From Clostridia bacterium (lineage in GTDB: Bacteria; Bacillota; Clostridia; Christensenellales; Borkfalkiaceae), in contig JAGAUH010000096.1 of the NCBI GenBank assembly GCA_017620875.1, positions 1 through 9,547 of the forward strand: a stretch of DNA of 9,547 nt, read 5' to 3'. The notes beneath the pieces are model-generated. The model ran no database searches. It saw only the letters and a list, made by a program, of their open reading frames with translations, and was not told where the DNA came from. Shown one piece after another: positions 1 to 5,766 of this stretch. The position numbers and the translations under genes are program-made. Position 1 is the first letter of the stretch; each line of letters starts with the position of its first letter.

Positions 1-36
1 GATACCAATGCAGAAGAAATTTTAGCGTTGCTTTAA
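1..36 (+). CDS. C-terminal tail of an upstream gene (partial)
   Basis: Frame 1 is open from the first base and ends at TAA (34-36), reading DTNAEEILALL. It has the codon style of the window (GAA, TTA, GCG) and is followed by non-coding AT-rich sequence with no open frame, so it is probably the end of a + strand gene that begins outside the window. Eleven residues are too few to name a product. No hairpin terminator follows directly. The nearest is the one at 219-250, which might also stop this transcript. Confidence 0.4.
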   Translation, partial: DTNAEEILALL

Positions 37-218
37 AAAATCTATAAAAATTCAACTAAAAACTAGTCTATAAGTTTATTAAACGGCTAAATACAGAGAA
101 ATAAAATACAACGATAAAATTAGATACTAATCTAGTTATGCAAAAATTTTGAGTAGTCTTTAAACAATTAAAAGCAACGATATTAAATATTTTTTTATAA
201 TTCCGTATTAGAATATTA

Positions 219-250
219 AAAATCCCACTACCGCCAAGTAGTGGGATTTT
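219..250 (-). terminator. Intrinsic terminator of the HU gene
   Basis: A perfect 12-bp inverted repeat (219-230 with 239-250, core TCCCACTA/TAGTGGGA) surrounds an 8-base loop. Read on the minus strand, the stem lies about 20 bases after the HU stop codon and runs into a T-rich stretch. The + strand side also has TTTT followed by AAATT, so it may work weakly in the other direction for the gene ending at 36. Confidence 0.85.
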
Positions 251-269
251 AAATTAAAAGTAAAAATAA

Positions 270-545
270 TTACTGGTTAAAAATCTTTTTGTAACTTTTA
301 CTAAAGTGAGCAACAGGTGATTTGCAAGCCTCAATTATAACTTTTTCGCCTGTTAGTGGGTTGATGCCATCTCTTTGTCTTTTATCTCTTAAATCAAAGG
401 TCGCAAATCCTGAGATGTGAATATATTCTCCTTTTAAAAGATTATCTGTAATGGTTTCTAAAAAAGCGTTAAAACTTGTTTCCGCTTCTTTAATGGTTAC
501 GCCTAATTTATCCGCATAGGCTCTAATAAATTCGTTCTTGTTCAT
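270..545 (-). CDS. HU-family nucleoid DNA-binding protein
   Basis: The protein has 91 residues, the usual HU/IHF length. The N-terminal half is the helical dimerisation part, starting MNKNEFIRAYADKLGVTIKEA. The second half carries the HU signature GFATFDLRDKRQRDGINPLTGEKV, in which GINP is the tip of the DNA-intercalating arm with its conserved proline. A short helix ending KIFNQ follows. HU dimers bend and compact DNA without strong sequence preference and act throughout the nucleoid. The ATG at 545 is preceded by AGGAGG five bases upstream (551-556). The gene stands alone between its own promoter and terminator. The substitution of the common FKxGK segment by HFSKS near residue 80 is mild. 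I do not see features that would make it IHF-like, so HU is the best call. Confidence 0.95.
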   Translation of the reverse strand: MNKNEFIRAYADKLGVTIKEAETSFNAFLETITDNLLKGEYIHISGFATFDLRDKRQRDGINPLTGEKVIIEACKSPVAHFSKSYKKIFNQ

Positions 546-572
546 AATAACCTCCTAAACTTGTGTAAAACT

Positions 573-600
573 ATTATATCATAATTTTAAAAAATTGCAA
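573..600 (-). promoter_or_regulatory. Sigma-A-type promoter of the HU gene
   Basis: On the minus strand there is a -35 box TTGCAA (595-600), a 16-base spacer and a perfect -10 box TATAAT (573-578) preceded by TGA, an extended -10. Transcription would start near 566, giving a leader of about 20 bases that includes the AGGAGG site. Confidence 0.85.
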
Positions 601-648
601 TACCTTTTATTTTTTTATTTTATAAAAACTTAAAAAATTTTAAAATTC

Positions 649-692
649 CGCATTTTATCTTCTAAAATAGCAAAAAACTAGGATAAAATACG
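649..692. repeat. Imperfect inverted repeat between divergent genes
   Basis: ATTTTATC (652-659) and GATAAAAT (682-689) are exact inverted copies 22 bases apart. A further CG/CG match lies one base outside, with one mismatch. It lies between the HU promoter and the promoter at 727. In DNA this AT-rich such a match can arise by chance, so a role as a regulator site is only a possibility. Confidence 0.3.
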
Positions 693-726
693 CTAAAAAA
701 CAAGCCAAAATAAAAATAAATATCTC

Positions 727-756
727 TTGACAAAATATGGATACTTATATTAAAAT
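727..756 (+). promoter_or_regulatory. Sigma-A-type promoter of the PHP-like/membrane protein unit
   Basis: A consensus -35 box TTGACA (727-732) is followed by an 18-base spacer and a TAAAAT -10 box (751-756). The expected start is near 763, leaving a leader of about 40 bases that ends in a GGAGAG ribosome binding site (792-797) before the ATG at 802. Confidence 0.75.
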
Positions 757-763
757 ATAAGTA
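742..763. repeat. Operator-like palindrome over the -10 box
   Basis: TACTTATAT (742-750) and ATATAAGTA (755-763) form a perfect 9-bp inverted repeat with a 4-base centre. It covers the -10 box at 751-756 and reaches the expected transcription start. A protein bound here would block polymerase. The AT richness makes chance possible, but both the position and the perfect arms suggest an operator. Confidence 0.45.
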
Positions 764-801
764 GTATATTTTTTTAGATATATTATCTAACGGAGAGTAG
801 T

Positions 802-1974
802 ATGCAAATAGAAAAACTAATTAGTTCTTTAAATTCTCACACTAGATATAAAAGGGCTAGCCTTTTAAAAAAGTTAAGAAAGGAAATTGGCGAAATTACC
901 CCTACTAAAATGGTAAATCCGTTTGTTAGGAGTATTTATTCGTTTTCTAACCATTCCCCTAGTATGATGGCATACCTTGCCTACAAATCTAACCTAGGTC
1001 TTATCGGTATTTTCGATATGGAAAGTTTAGAAGGATATAAAGAGTTCGAAAAGGGTTGTAGATTATTTGAGATACATTCCGTTTTAGGCACGGACGTACA
1101 AGTTAAGGCACATATTGCCGACACTTTAGGTAGTAACTGTGGTTTTATGGGTATTGCCGACAAGTACGTTAAATCTGCCGGTAAATTTTTAAAACCGTAT
1201 AGAGAGGCTCACCACGCAAGGGTGGTTGCACTCGTTGATAAAATAAATAAAAAATTAAAAACCCTTGGCACAAAACTTAGTTTCGTAAAAGACGTTTACG
1301 TTTTAAGTAAGTACATAAGGGGCGGTACTATTACCGAAAAACACGTTTGGCTTGCGCTTAGCAAAAAACTAATTAGCGTATATGGTAAAGGCGAAAAGTT
1401 AGTAGATAAGTTGCTTGGCTTAATAGAAAATCTTTCTCAAGAAGATAACGAGTTATTACTTGATATTACAAATCCTTTTTACGAATACGATTTGGCAAGG
1501 ATTTTAAAAATAAACTTTACTATAGAGCAAAAATTTAGCGGTAGCCATAAAGACGTTATAGAGTTTGCAAACTCAATAGAAGCATTATCTTTATACGAAC
1601 TACGTTTTAAAACCACAATGCCTATAGAAGAAGTTATTTCTTTGGTTAAAAAAGAAGGTTACGATATTTTTGCTTTTGACCCACGTATCATGGACGAAGA
1701 AAACGTGGCAAAAACCGTGCAACTATGCGAAGAACAAGAAATTATAGCACTTCCTTTAGAAATTATAGACTTCCCAAGAAAGAAGTTTGATAGTTGCATC
1801 CAAAACCAAGAAATACTTTCTAAGTTAGAAAAAAATGCTTGGGCTATTGCAGGGCACGAGTTACTTGTAGATAAAGGTGAGGGCGGTTATAAAACCCTAA
1901 CCGATATCGAATTTAAAAAGAGAATAGAAATTTTGGCGGGAGTTATCCGTCCGCAATATTTTTCTGAAAAATAG
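802..1974 (+). CDS. PHP-superfamily-like protein with degenerate metal site
   Basis: This 390-residue protein follows the layout of long PHP-domain phosphoesterase-like proteins of Clostridia. A helical N-terminus of about 35 residues comes first. The PHP core follows, with YSFSNHSPSMMAYLAYK (46-62), GLIGIFDMESLEGYKEF (66-82) and GTDVQV (96-101). Next come EAHH (135-138), GGTITEKH (174-181, like the helix after the PHP core in TrpH-type proteins) and a C-terminal part with GHE around 351-353. The usual HxH ligands are F41 and R43, the usual TDHD position reads FDME (71-74), and the usual GxE has D98. The fold is therefore likely, but metal-dependent hydrolysis is doubtful. The start is set by GGAGAG at 792-797. 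Its stop codon overlaps the ribosome binding site of the membrane protein gene, so both are probably co-transcribed. Substrate and role are unknown. Confidence 0.65.
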   Translation: MQIEKLISSLNSHTRYKRASLLKKLRKEIGEITPTKMVNPFVRSIYSFSNHSPSMMAYLAYKSNLGLIGIFDMESLEGYKEFEKGCRLFEIHSVLGTDVQVKAHIADTLGSNCGFMGIADKYVKSAGKFLKPYREAHHARVVALVDKINKKLKTLGTKLSFVKDVYVLSKYIRGGTITEKHVWLALSKKLISVYGKGEKLVDKLLGLIENLSQEDNELLLDITNPFYEYDLARILKINFTIEQKFSGSHKDVIEFANSIEALSLYELRFKTTMPIEEVISLVKKEGYDIFAFDPRIMDEENVAKTVQLCEEQEIIALPLEIIDFPRKKFDSCIQNQEILSKLEKNAWAIAGHELLVDKGEGGYKTLTDIEFKKRIEILAGVIRPQYFSEK

Positions 1975-1982
1975 GAGTTTGT

Positions 1983-2273
1983 ATGAAAAAAGAAAAAGCA
2001 TCTTTTATAGAGTGGTTATGTTTTATACTTTTATTAACCGTTGCTACGCTACTAATATTTACAAAAATATTGCCGGAGTTTGGCGTAAATTTTAACGGTA
2101 AGTTTTGGACTAAAACCATTAGCGTGTTAGGACAAATACAAAACATAGCGTTAATAGCGCTAGCATGCGTTGGGGCGTTTGTATTTACGCAAAAAAAATC
2201 TAAGGTATGGGTAATAATGTACGTGGTAGCGGTAGTTATATGCGTATTTAGTATTATCGTGCCTATATTTTAA
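1983..2273 (+). CDS. Small membrane protein of unknown function
   Basis: I do not recognise the family of this 96-residue protein. Three hydrophobic spans are visible, roughly at residues 9-31, 50-68 and 74-95. The short charged N-terminus (MKKEK) and a QKKSK loop around 69-73 mark likely cytoplasmic sides. There is no cleavable signal peptide and no lipobox. The gene begins 8 bases after the PHP-like gene, and its ribosome binding site TAGGAG includes that gene's stop codon, so translation is probably coupled. A hairpin terminator follows directly, making this the last gene of a two-gene unit. Its job may be tied to the PHP-like protein, for example by holding it at the membrane, but nothing in the sequence proves this. 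Confidence 0.7.
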   Translation: MKKEKASFIEWLCFILLLTVATLLIFTKILPEFGVNFNGKFWTKTISVLGQIQNIALIALACVGAFVFTQKKSKVWVIMYVVAVVICVFSIIVPIF

Positions 2274-2278
2274 CTAGT

Positions 2279-2308
2279 AAACCAACGATTTTATTTCGTT
2301 GGTTTTTT
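2279..2308 (+). terminator. Intrinsic terminator after the membrane protein gene
   Basis: A perfect 10-bp stem AAACCAACGA (2279-2288) / TCGTTGGTTT (2296-2305) with a 7-base loop is followed by a run of T up to 2308. It lies six bases after the stop codon and separates this unit from the promoter that begins at 2311. Confidence 0.9.
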
Positions 2309-2310
2309 AT

Positions 2311-2339
2311 TTGCTAAAAAGTAAAAAAAATAGTATAAT
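2311..2339 (+). promoter_or_regulatory. Sigma-A-type promoter of the DUF512-der-plsY operon
   Basis: A -35 box TTGCTA (2311-2316), a 17-base spacer and a perfect TATAAT -10 box (2334-2339) lie directly after the preceding terminator. Transcription should start near 2346, giving a leader of only about 16 bases that contains the AAAGG ribosome binding site (2351-2355). Confidence 0.85.
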
Positions 2340-2361
2340 TTACTAATATAAAAGGTTTAAA

Positions 2362-3639
2362 ATGTTAGAAGTTAGTTTTGTAGATAAAAATTCCGTTGCA
2401 GAAGAATTAAATATTAAGGTGGGGGATATTCTTTTAGAGTACAACGGACAAAAAATTGTGGATATTTTAGATTATTACTTTTTAGAAGGGCAAGAAAGTT
2501 TTACCCTAAAAGTAAAATCTAAGGGTGTAGAGCAAGAATATTTTATCGAAAAAGACTACGACGAAACTTTAGGACTAAGTTTTAAAGACGACAATTTAAA
2601 CCTTAAAATATGCCGTAACAACTGCATTTTTTATTTCGTTGCGCAAATGCCTAGGGGACTAAGAAAAAGCCTGTACGTAAAAGACGACGATTATCGCCAA
2701 AGTTTTTTATACGGCAACTTTATAACCTTAACTAACGTAACGGACGAAGATTTAGAGCGTATTATAAGGTTAAATTTAAGCCCGTTATATATTAGCGTGC
2801 AGTCTATGGATATGGACCTAAGGCAAAAACTTTTAAACAATAAAAACGCAGGAAAGTTACGGGAGCAACTACAAAAACTAACTAGCGCGGGCATAAGCAT
2901 AAACGCTCAAATAGTGCTTTGTAGGGGTTTTAACGACGGCGATAGTCTATTTTATTCTTTAAACGAATTATACAAGTTTTATCCTTGGGTAGATAACGTT
3001 GCAATAGTGCCTTGCGGTATGACTAAGTTTAGGGATAACCTAACTAAAATAGAGCCGATAGATAAGCCGTATGCAAAAGACTTAATAAATAAAATAAGAG
3101 AGTTTAATAAAAATAAAGATAACTTTGCCGTGCTATCCGACGAGTTTTATTTTATTGCCGAACAAGAAGTGGAAGATTACGAATATTATAAAGATTTTCC
3201 ACAAATAGAAAACGGCGTTGGCTTAACGGCTAAATTTAAGCAAGAAGTGTTAGATAGTTTGCGTAAAACCACCAATTTTAGCAAGGTGTTAGTAATATCT
3301 GGCACGGGTTCGGCAGAGTTTACAAGCGGGCTTGTAAAAATAGTTCAAGGCTCTGTTAAGGGACTACAAGCACAAGTTTTGGCAGTAGAAAACAAGTTTT
3401 TTGGCTCTAGCGTAAACTGTACGGGCTTGCTTTGTGGTGGCGACGTTATACCCGCGGTAAAAAATAGTAATATAAAATACGATTATATAGTAATTCCTTG
3501 CACAATGCTAAAAAACGACGAAGACGTTTTTTTAGACGGGGTTACCCTTTTTAAAATGCAAAAAGAACTTGGTAAAGTGGTCGTAACGGACGGCTCGGGT
3601 GAGAGTTTCGTTTACGCGCTTTCTAGTTGTGGAGAATAA
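2362..3639 (+). CDS. PDZ / radical-SAM-like / DUF512 protein, iron-sulfur motif incomplete
   Basis: The order of parts matches the clostridial DUF512 family. A PDZ-like domain comes first (about 1-65, with LNIKVGDILLEYNGQKI at 16-32). A radical-SAM-like core follows from about 80 to 245, with the family blocks YVKDDDYRQSFLYGNFITLTN (105-125), QIVLCRGFNDG (183-193) and VPCGMTKFR (216-224). A DUF512 C-terminus ends the protein, with NCTGLLCGGD (352-361) and DVFLDGVTL. The family's function is unknown. The members I recall have CxxxCxxC followed by FIDQ. Here C84 and C88 are present, but the third position is Y91 (TAT, 2632-2634), followed by FVAQ, so a standard SAM-binding 4Fe-4S cluster is unlikely to form. 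Extra cysteines stand at 218, 353, 358 and 380, where I recall none. It is the first gene of the operon, one base before der. Confidence 0.9.
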   Translation: MLEVSFVDKNSVAEELNIKVGDILLEYNGQKIVDILDYYFLEGQESFTLKVKSKGVEQEYFIEKDYDETLGLSFKDDNLNLKICRNNCIFYFVAQMPRGLRKSLYVKDDDYRQSFLYGNFITLTNVTDEDLERIIRLNLSPLYISVQSMDMDLRQKLLNNKNAGKLREQLQKLTSAGISINAQIVLCRGFNDGDSLFYSLNELYKFYPWVDNVAIVPCGMTKFRDNLTKIEPIDKPYAKDLINKIREFNKNKDNFAVLSDEFYFIAEQEVEDYEYYKDFPQIENGVGLTAKFKQEVLDSLRKTTNFSKVLVISGTGSAEFTSGLVKIVQGSVKGLQAQVLAVENKFFGSSVNCTGLLCGGDVIPAVKNSNIKYDYIVIPCTMLKNDEDVFLDGVTLFKMQKELGKVVVTDGSGESFVYALSSCGE

Positions 3640-3640
3640 T

Positions 3641-4954
3641 ATGAGTAAACCATTAGTTGCCCTTGTGGGTAGGCCAAACGTTGGCAAAAGTACTTTTTTT
3701 AATAAGATTAGCGGAGAAAGAAAGGCAATCGTACAAGATATGCCCGGTGTTACGCGTGACCGAATTTATGCCGACGCAGAGTGGTGTGGGTATAACTTTA
3801 CTATGATAGATACGGGCGGTATAGAATTAAAGAGTACGGACGAAATGTGGCGACACATTAAAACCCAAGCCGAAATTGCAATAGAAACCGCCGACGTTAT
3901 AGTTTTCTTTACCGATTGCAAAGGTGGTTTAACCCAATCGGATAGAGACGTTGCCGAAAAGTTAAGAAAGAGCAATAAGCCAATAGTTCTTGCGGTTAAT
4001 AAAATGGATAATTACGATCCTATTTTACTTGCCGAATTTTACGAACTTGGCATTGGCGAGCCATATGGTATTTCTTGCGAGCAAGGTAAAGGCTTGGGCG
4101 ACGTGTTAGATGCTATTTGCGCTAACTTTGATAAGGTAGAAGATATTAAAGAAGAAGGCGTTCTTAGCATTGCAGTCGTTGGTAAGCCAAACGCAGGTAA
4201 AAGTAGTTTAGTAAACAAAATGCTTGGCTACGATAGGACTATCGTTAGCAATATTGCAGGAACTACTAGAGATAGCATAGATACGCCTTTTACGGTAAAC
4301 GGCGAAAAGTATATACTAATTGATACCGCAGGTATTAGAAAAAAGAAAAACGTACACGAAGACGTAGAATATTATTCGGTAGTAAGGGCGTTAGCAAGTA
4401 TCCGTAAAGCCGACGTAGTGTTAGTCGTAGTAGACGCAGAAGAAGGGTTAACCGAGCAAGACGTTAAAATTTGTGGCTACGTGCACGAGCAAGGTAAACC
4501 TAGCGTTATCGTTATGAACAAGTGGGATTTGGTAGATAAAGATACCAACACAATAAACGATTTCGAAAAGAAGTTGCAAACGGATTTAGCGTTTATGGAT
4601 TATTATAAGTCCGCCTATATATCGGCTAAAACCGGTCAGAGAGTAGAAAAAGTGCTTGCTATTGCAAGGGGTGTTTACGAAAATGCTAACCGCAGAATTT
4701 CTACGGGGGTATTAAACGACGTTTTAGGGGACGCTATTAGGACCACCGAACCGCCTAGCAAAAAGGGTAGAAGATTAAAAATTTACTACACTACTCAAGA
4801 CGGGGTTTGTCCACCTACCTTTATCGTGTTTGTAAACAATAGCGAAATTATGCACTTTTCTTATAAGAGATTTTTAGAAAATACTATAAGAAAAATCAAT
4901 GACTTTTCTGGTACGCCAATTAGGTTGTTTATTAGAGAAAAGGAGGAAGAATGA
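3641..4954 (+). CDS. der: Ribosome-assembly GTPase Der (EngA)
   Basis: Der has two GTPase domains in tandem and a C-terminal KH-like domain, and it helps 50S subunit maturation in the cytoplasm. Domain 1 shows GRPNVGKST (10-18), GVTRDR (36-41), DTGG (57-60) and NKMD (120-123). Domain 2 shows GKPNAGKSS (181-189), GTTRDS, DTAG (228-231) and NKWD (293-296). The KH-like domain fills about 350-437 (PPSKKGRRLKIYYTTQ to RLFIREKEEE). The length of 437 residues is normal for the family. I chose the ATG at 3641 because GGAG (3631-3634) stands six bases before it and the protein then begins MSKPLVALVGRP as expected. An in-frame start at 3599 would add 14 residues inside the DUF512 gene. It follows the DUF512 stop by one base and overlaps plsY by four. 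Confidence 0.97.
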   Translation: MSKPLVALVGRPNVGKSTFFNKISGERKAIVQDMPGVTRDRIYADAEWCGYNFTMIDTGGIELKSTDEMWRHIKTQAEIAIETADVIVFFTDCKGGLTQSDRDVAEKLRKSNKPIVLAVNKMDNYDPILLAEFYELGIGEPYGISCEQGKGLGDVLDAICANFDKVEDIKEEGVLSIAVVGKPNAGKSSLVNKMLGYDRTIVSNIAGTTRDSIDTPFTVNGEKYILIDTAGIRKKKNVHEDVEYYSVVRALASIRKADVVLVVVDAEEGLTEQDVKICGYVHEQGKPSVIVMNKWDLVDKDTNTINDFEKKLQTDLAFMDYYKSAYISAKTGQRVEKVLAIARGVYENANRRISTGVLNDVLGDAIRTTEPPSKKGRRLKIYYTTQDGVCPPTFIVFVNNSEIMHFSYKRFLENTIRKINDFSGTPIRLFIREKEEE

Positions 4955-5703
4955 AAAATTTAAGTTTATTGCAATTCTTTTTATCCTTTGGCATAATTGC
5001 AATAGTTTCTTATTTAATAGGTTGCATAAACTTTGCAATAATTATAAGTAAGGCTAAAAACAAAGGTAACGGAGATATTCGTTCTATTGGTAGCGGTAAT
5101 CCGGGTATGCTTAATATGAGTAGGGCTTACGGTATAAAAATAGGCGTGCTTATTTTGTTTTTAGATATTTGTAAAGGGTTAGTTCCGTGCTTAATTTGTA
5201 GGTTTGTTTTTAAAAACTTTGCCTATGGCAATATGTGTTTAGAAGAAACTGCGCTTTATACCGCCGGACTTTGCGCCGTTTGTGGACATATTTTTCCGTT
5301 TTGGCTTAAGTTTAAGGGCGGAAAAGGTATATCAACTACAATTGGAGTATTTTTGGCGGCTCAACCATTGTTTACTTTAGGATTTGGTATTTGTGCAATC
5401 GTGTTTATTTTAATTACTAGTATGGGCTCTATGGGCTCTTTTATAGCAACCACGCCTTCTGCTATGGTTAGTTGTTGGTTCTTTTACAGAAAAAACATAA
5501 TATATTTTAATGAGAGTTTATCTTTAAAACTAATATACTTATTTACCGTAGTCTGCATTTTAGCAATAATATTTATTACTTGGTGGGCGCACCGCAAAAA
5601 CATACAACGCTTGCTCGTTGGCGAAGAACACCCAACAAATTGGCTACAAATGATTAAAAATTTAAAATTTAAATCTAAGGTAAAAAAACAAAAACAAAAA
5701 TAA
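4951..5703 (+). CDS. plsY: Glycerol-3-phosphate acyltransferase PlsY
   Basis: PlsY is an integral membrane enzyme that moves an acyl group from acyl-phosphate to glycerol-3-phosphate, the first step of phospholipid synthesis in most Bacillota. The sequence shows SYLIGCINFA (20-29), motif 1 SGNPGMLNMSR (48-58) with the conserved serine and arginine, GHIFPFWLKFKGGKG (112-126) as the phosphate-binding motif 2, and motif 3 AHRKNIQRLLVGEE (213-226) with its His and Asn. Several long hydrophobic spans surround them. At 250 residues it is longer than the usual 190-220. The extra length includes a more spread middle part (about 160-210) and a basic tail rich in lysine. Motif 1 normally reads GATN where this protein has GMLN. 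The ATG overlaps the der stop (ATGA, 4951-4954) and follows AAGGAGGA, indicating coupled translation. Confidence 0.92.
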   Translation: MKNLSLLQFFLSFGIIAIVSYLIGCINFAIIISKAKNKGNGDIRSIGSGNPGMLNMSRAYGIKIGVLILFLDICKGLVPCLICRFVFKNFAYGNMCLEETALYTAGLCAVCGHIFPFWLKFKGGKGISTTIGVFLAAQPLFTLGFGICAIVFILITSMGSMGSFIATTPSAMVSCWFFYRKNIIYFNESLSLKLIYLFTVVCILAIIFITWWAHRKNIQRLLVGEEHPTNWLQMIKNLKFKSKVKKQKQK

Positions 5704-5731
5704 CATAAATAAAAAACCTTCCGCATAAACT
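5703..5731 (+). promoter_or_regulatory. Possible sigma-E-like promoter of spoIVA (weak)
   Basis: CATAAACT (5724-5731) matches the sigma-E -10 consensus CATACAAT at 6 of 8 bases. Fourteen bases upstream ACATAAA (5703-5709) matches KMATATT at 4 of 7. The spacing is right and spoIVA is a known sigma-E target in Bacillus, but the -35 match is poor. I see no convincing sigma-A promoter here. The expected start near 5738 would fall inside the loop of the hairpin at 5714-5756. Confidence 0.3.
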
Positions 5732-5766
5732 AAAATTAGTAAAAAGTGGGAGGTTTAAATTTTTTT
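5714..5766 (+). terminator. Hairpin between plsY and spoIVA that includes the spoIVA RBS
   Basis: Bases 5714-5724 pair with 5746-5756 over 11 bp, two of them G-U. The 21-base loop contains a small inner stem (5729-5732 with 5737-5740). A T-rich stretch ends at 5766, so the structure can act as a terminator for the der-plsY transcript. The right arm contains GGGAGG (5748-5753), the only ribosome binding site before the spoIVA ATG at 5767. In the folded RNA all six of those bases are paired. The gap from GGGAGG to ATG is 13 bases, longer than usual. Confidence 0.55.

Noticed and set aside
37..218. Possible small RNA or tRNA in the AT-rich gap
   Set aside because: I looked for cloverleaf arms and GC-rich stems. 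Only a 5-bp hairpin near 120 is present, which is expected by chance.
219..250. Inverted repeat as a mobile-element end
   Set aside because: Its place after the HU stop and its T-rich flank fit a terminator. No transposase or second copy is present.
1943..2146. Minus strand open frame opposite the small membrane protein
   Set aside because: It runs opposite a gene that has a ribosome binding site and a terminator, and no promoter or binding site supports it.
3599..3640. Upstream ATG giving Der 14 extra residues
   Set aside because: It lies inside the DUF512 gene and the extra residues do not resemble Der. The ATG at 3641 has GGAG six bases before it and gives the normal N-terminus.
5484..5726. 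Minus strand open frame opposite the end of plsY
   Set aside because: It is antisense to a well-supported gene, is rich in Cys and Phe as expected from a reversed AT-rich coding strand, and has no ribosome binding site.
5746..5766. GTG start for spoIVA
   Set aside because: No ribosome binding site stands before it, the GTG overlaps the GGGAGG region, and the family begins at the ME(K/R) seen at 5767.
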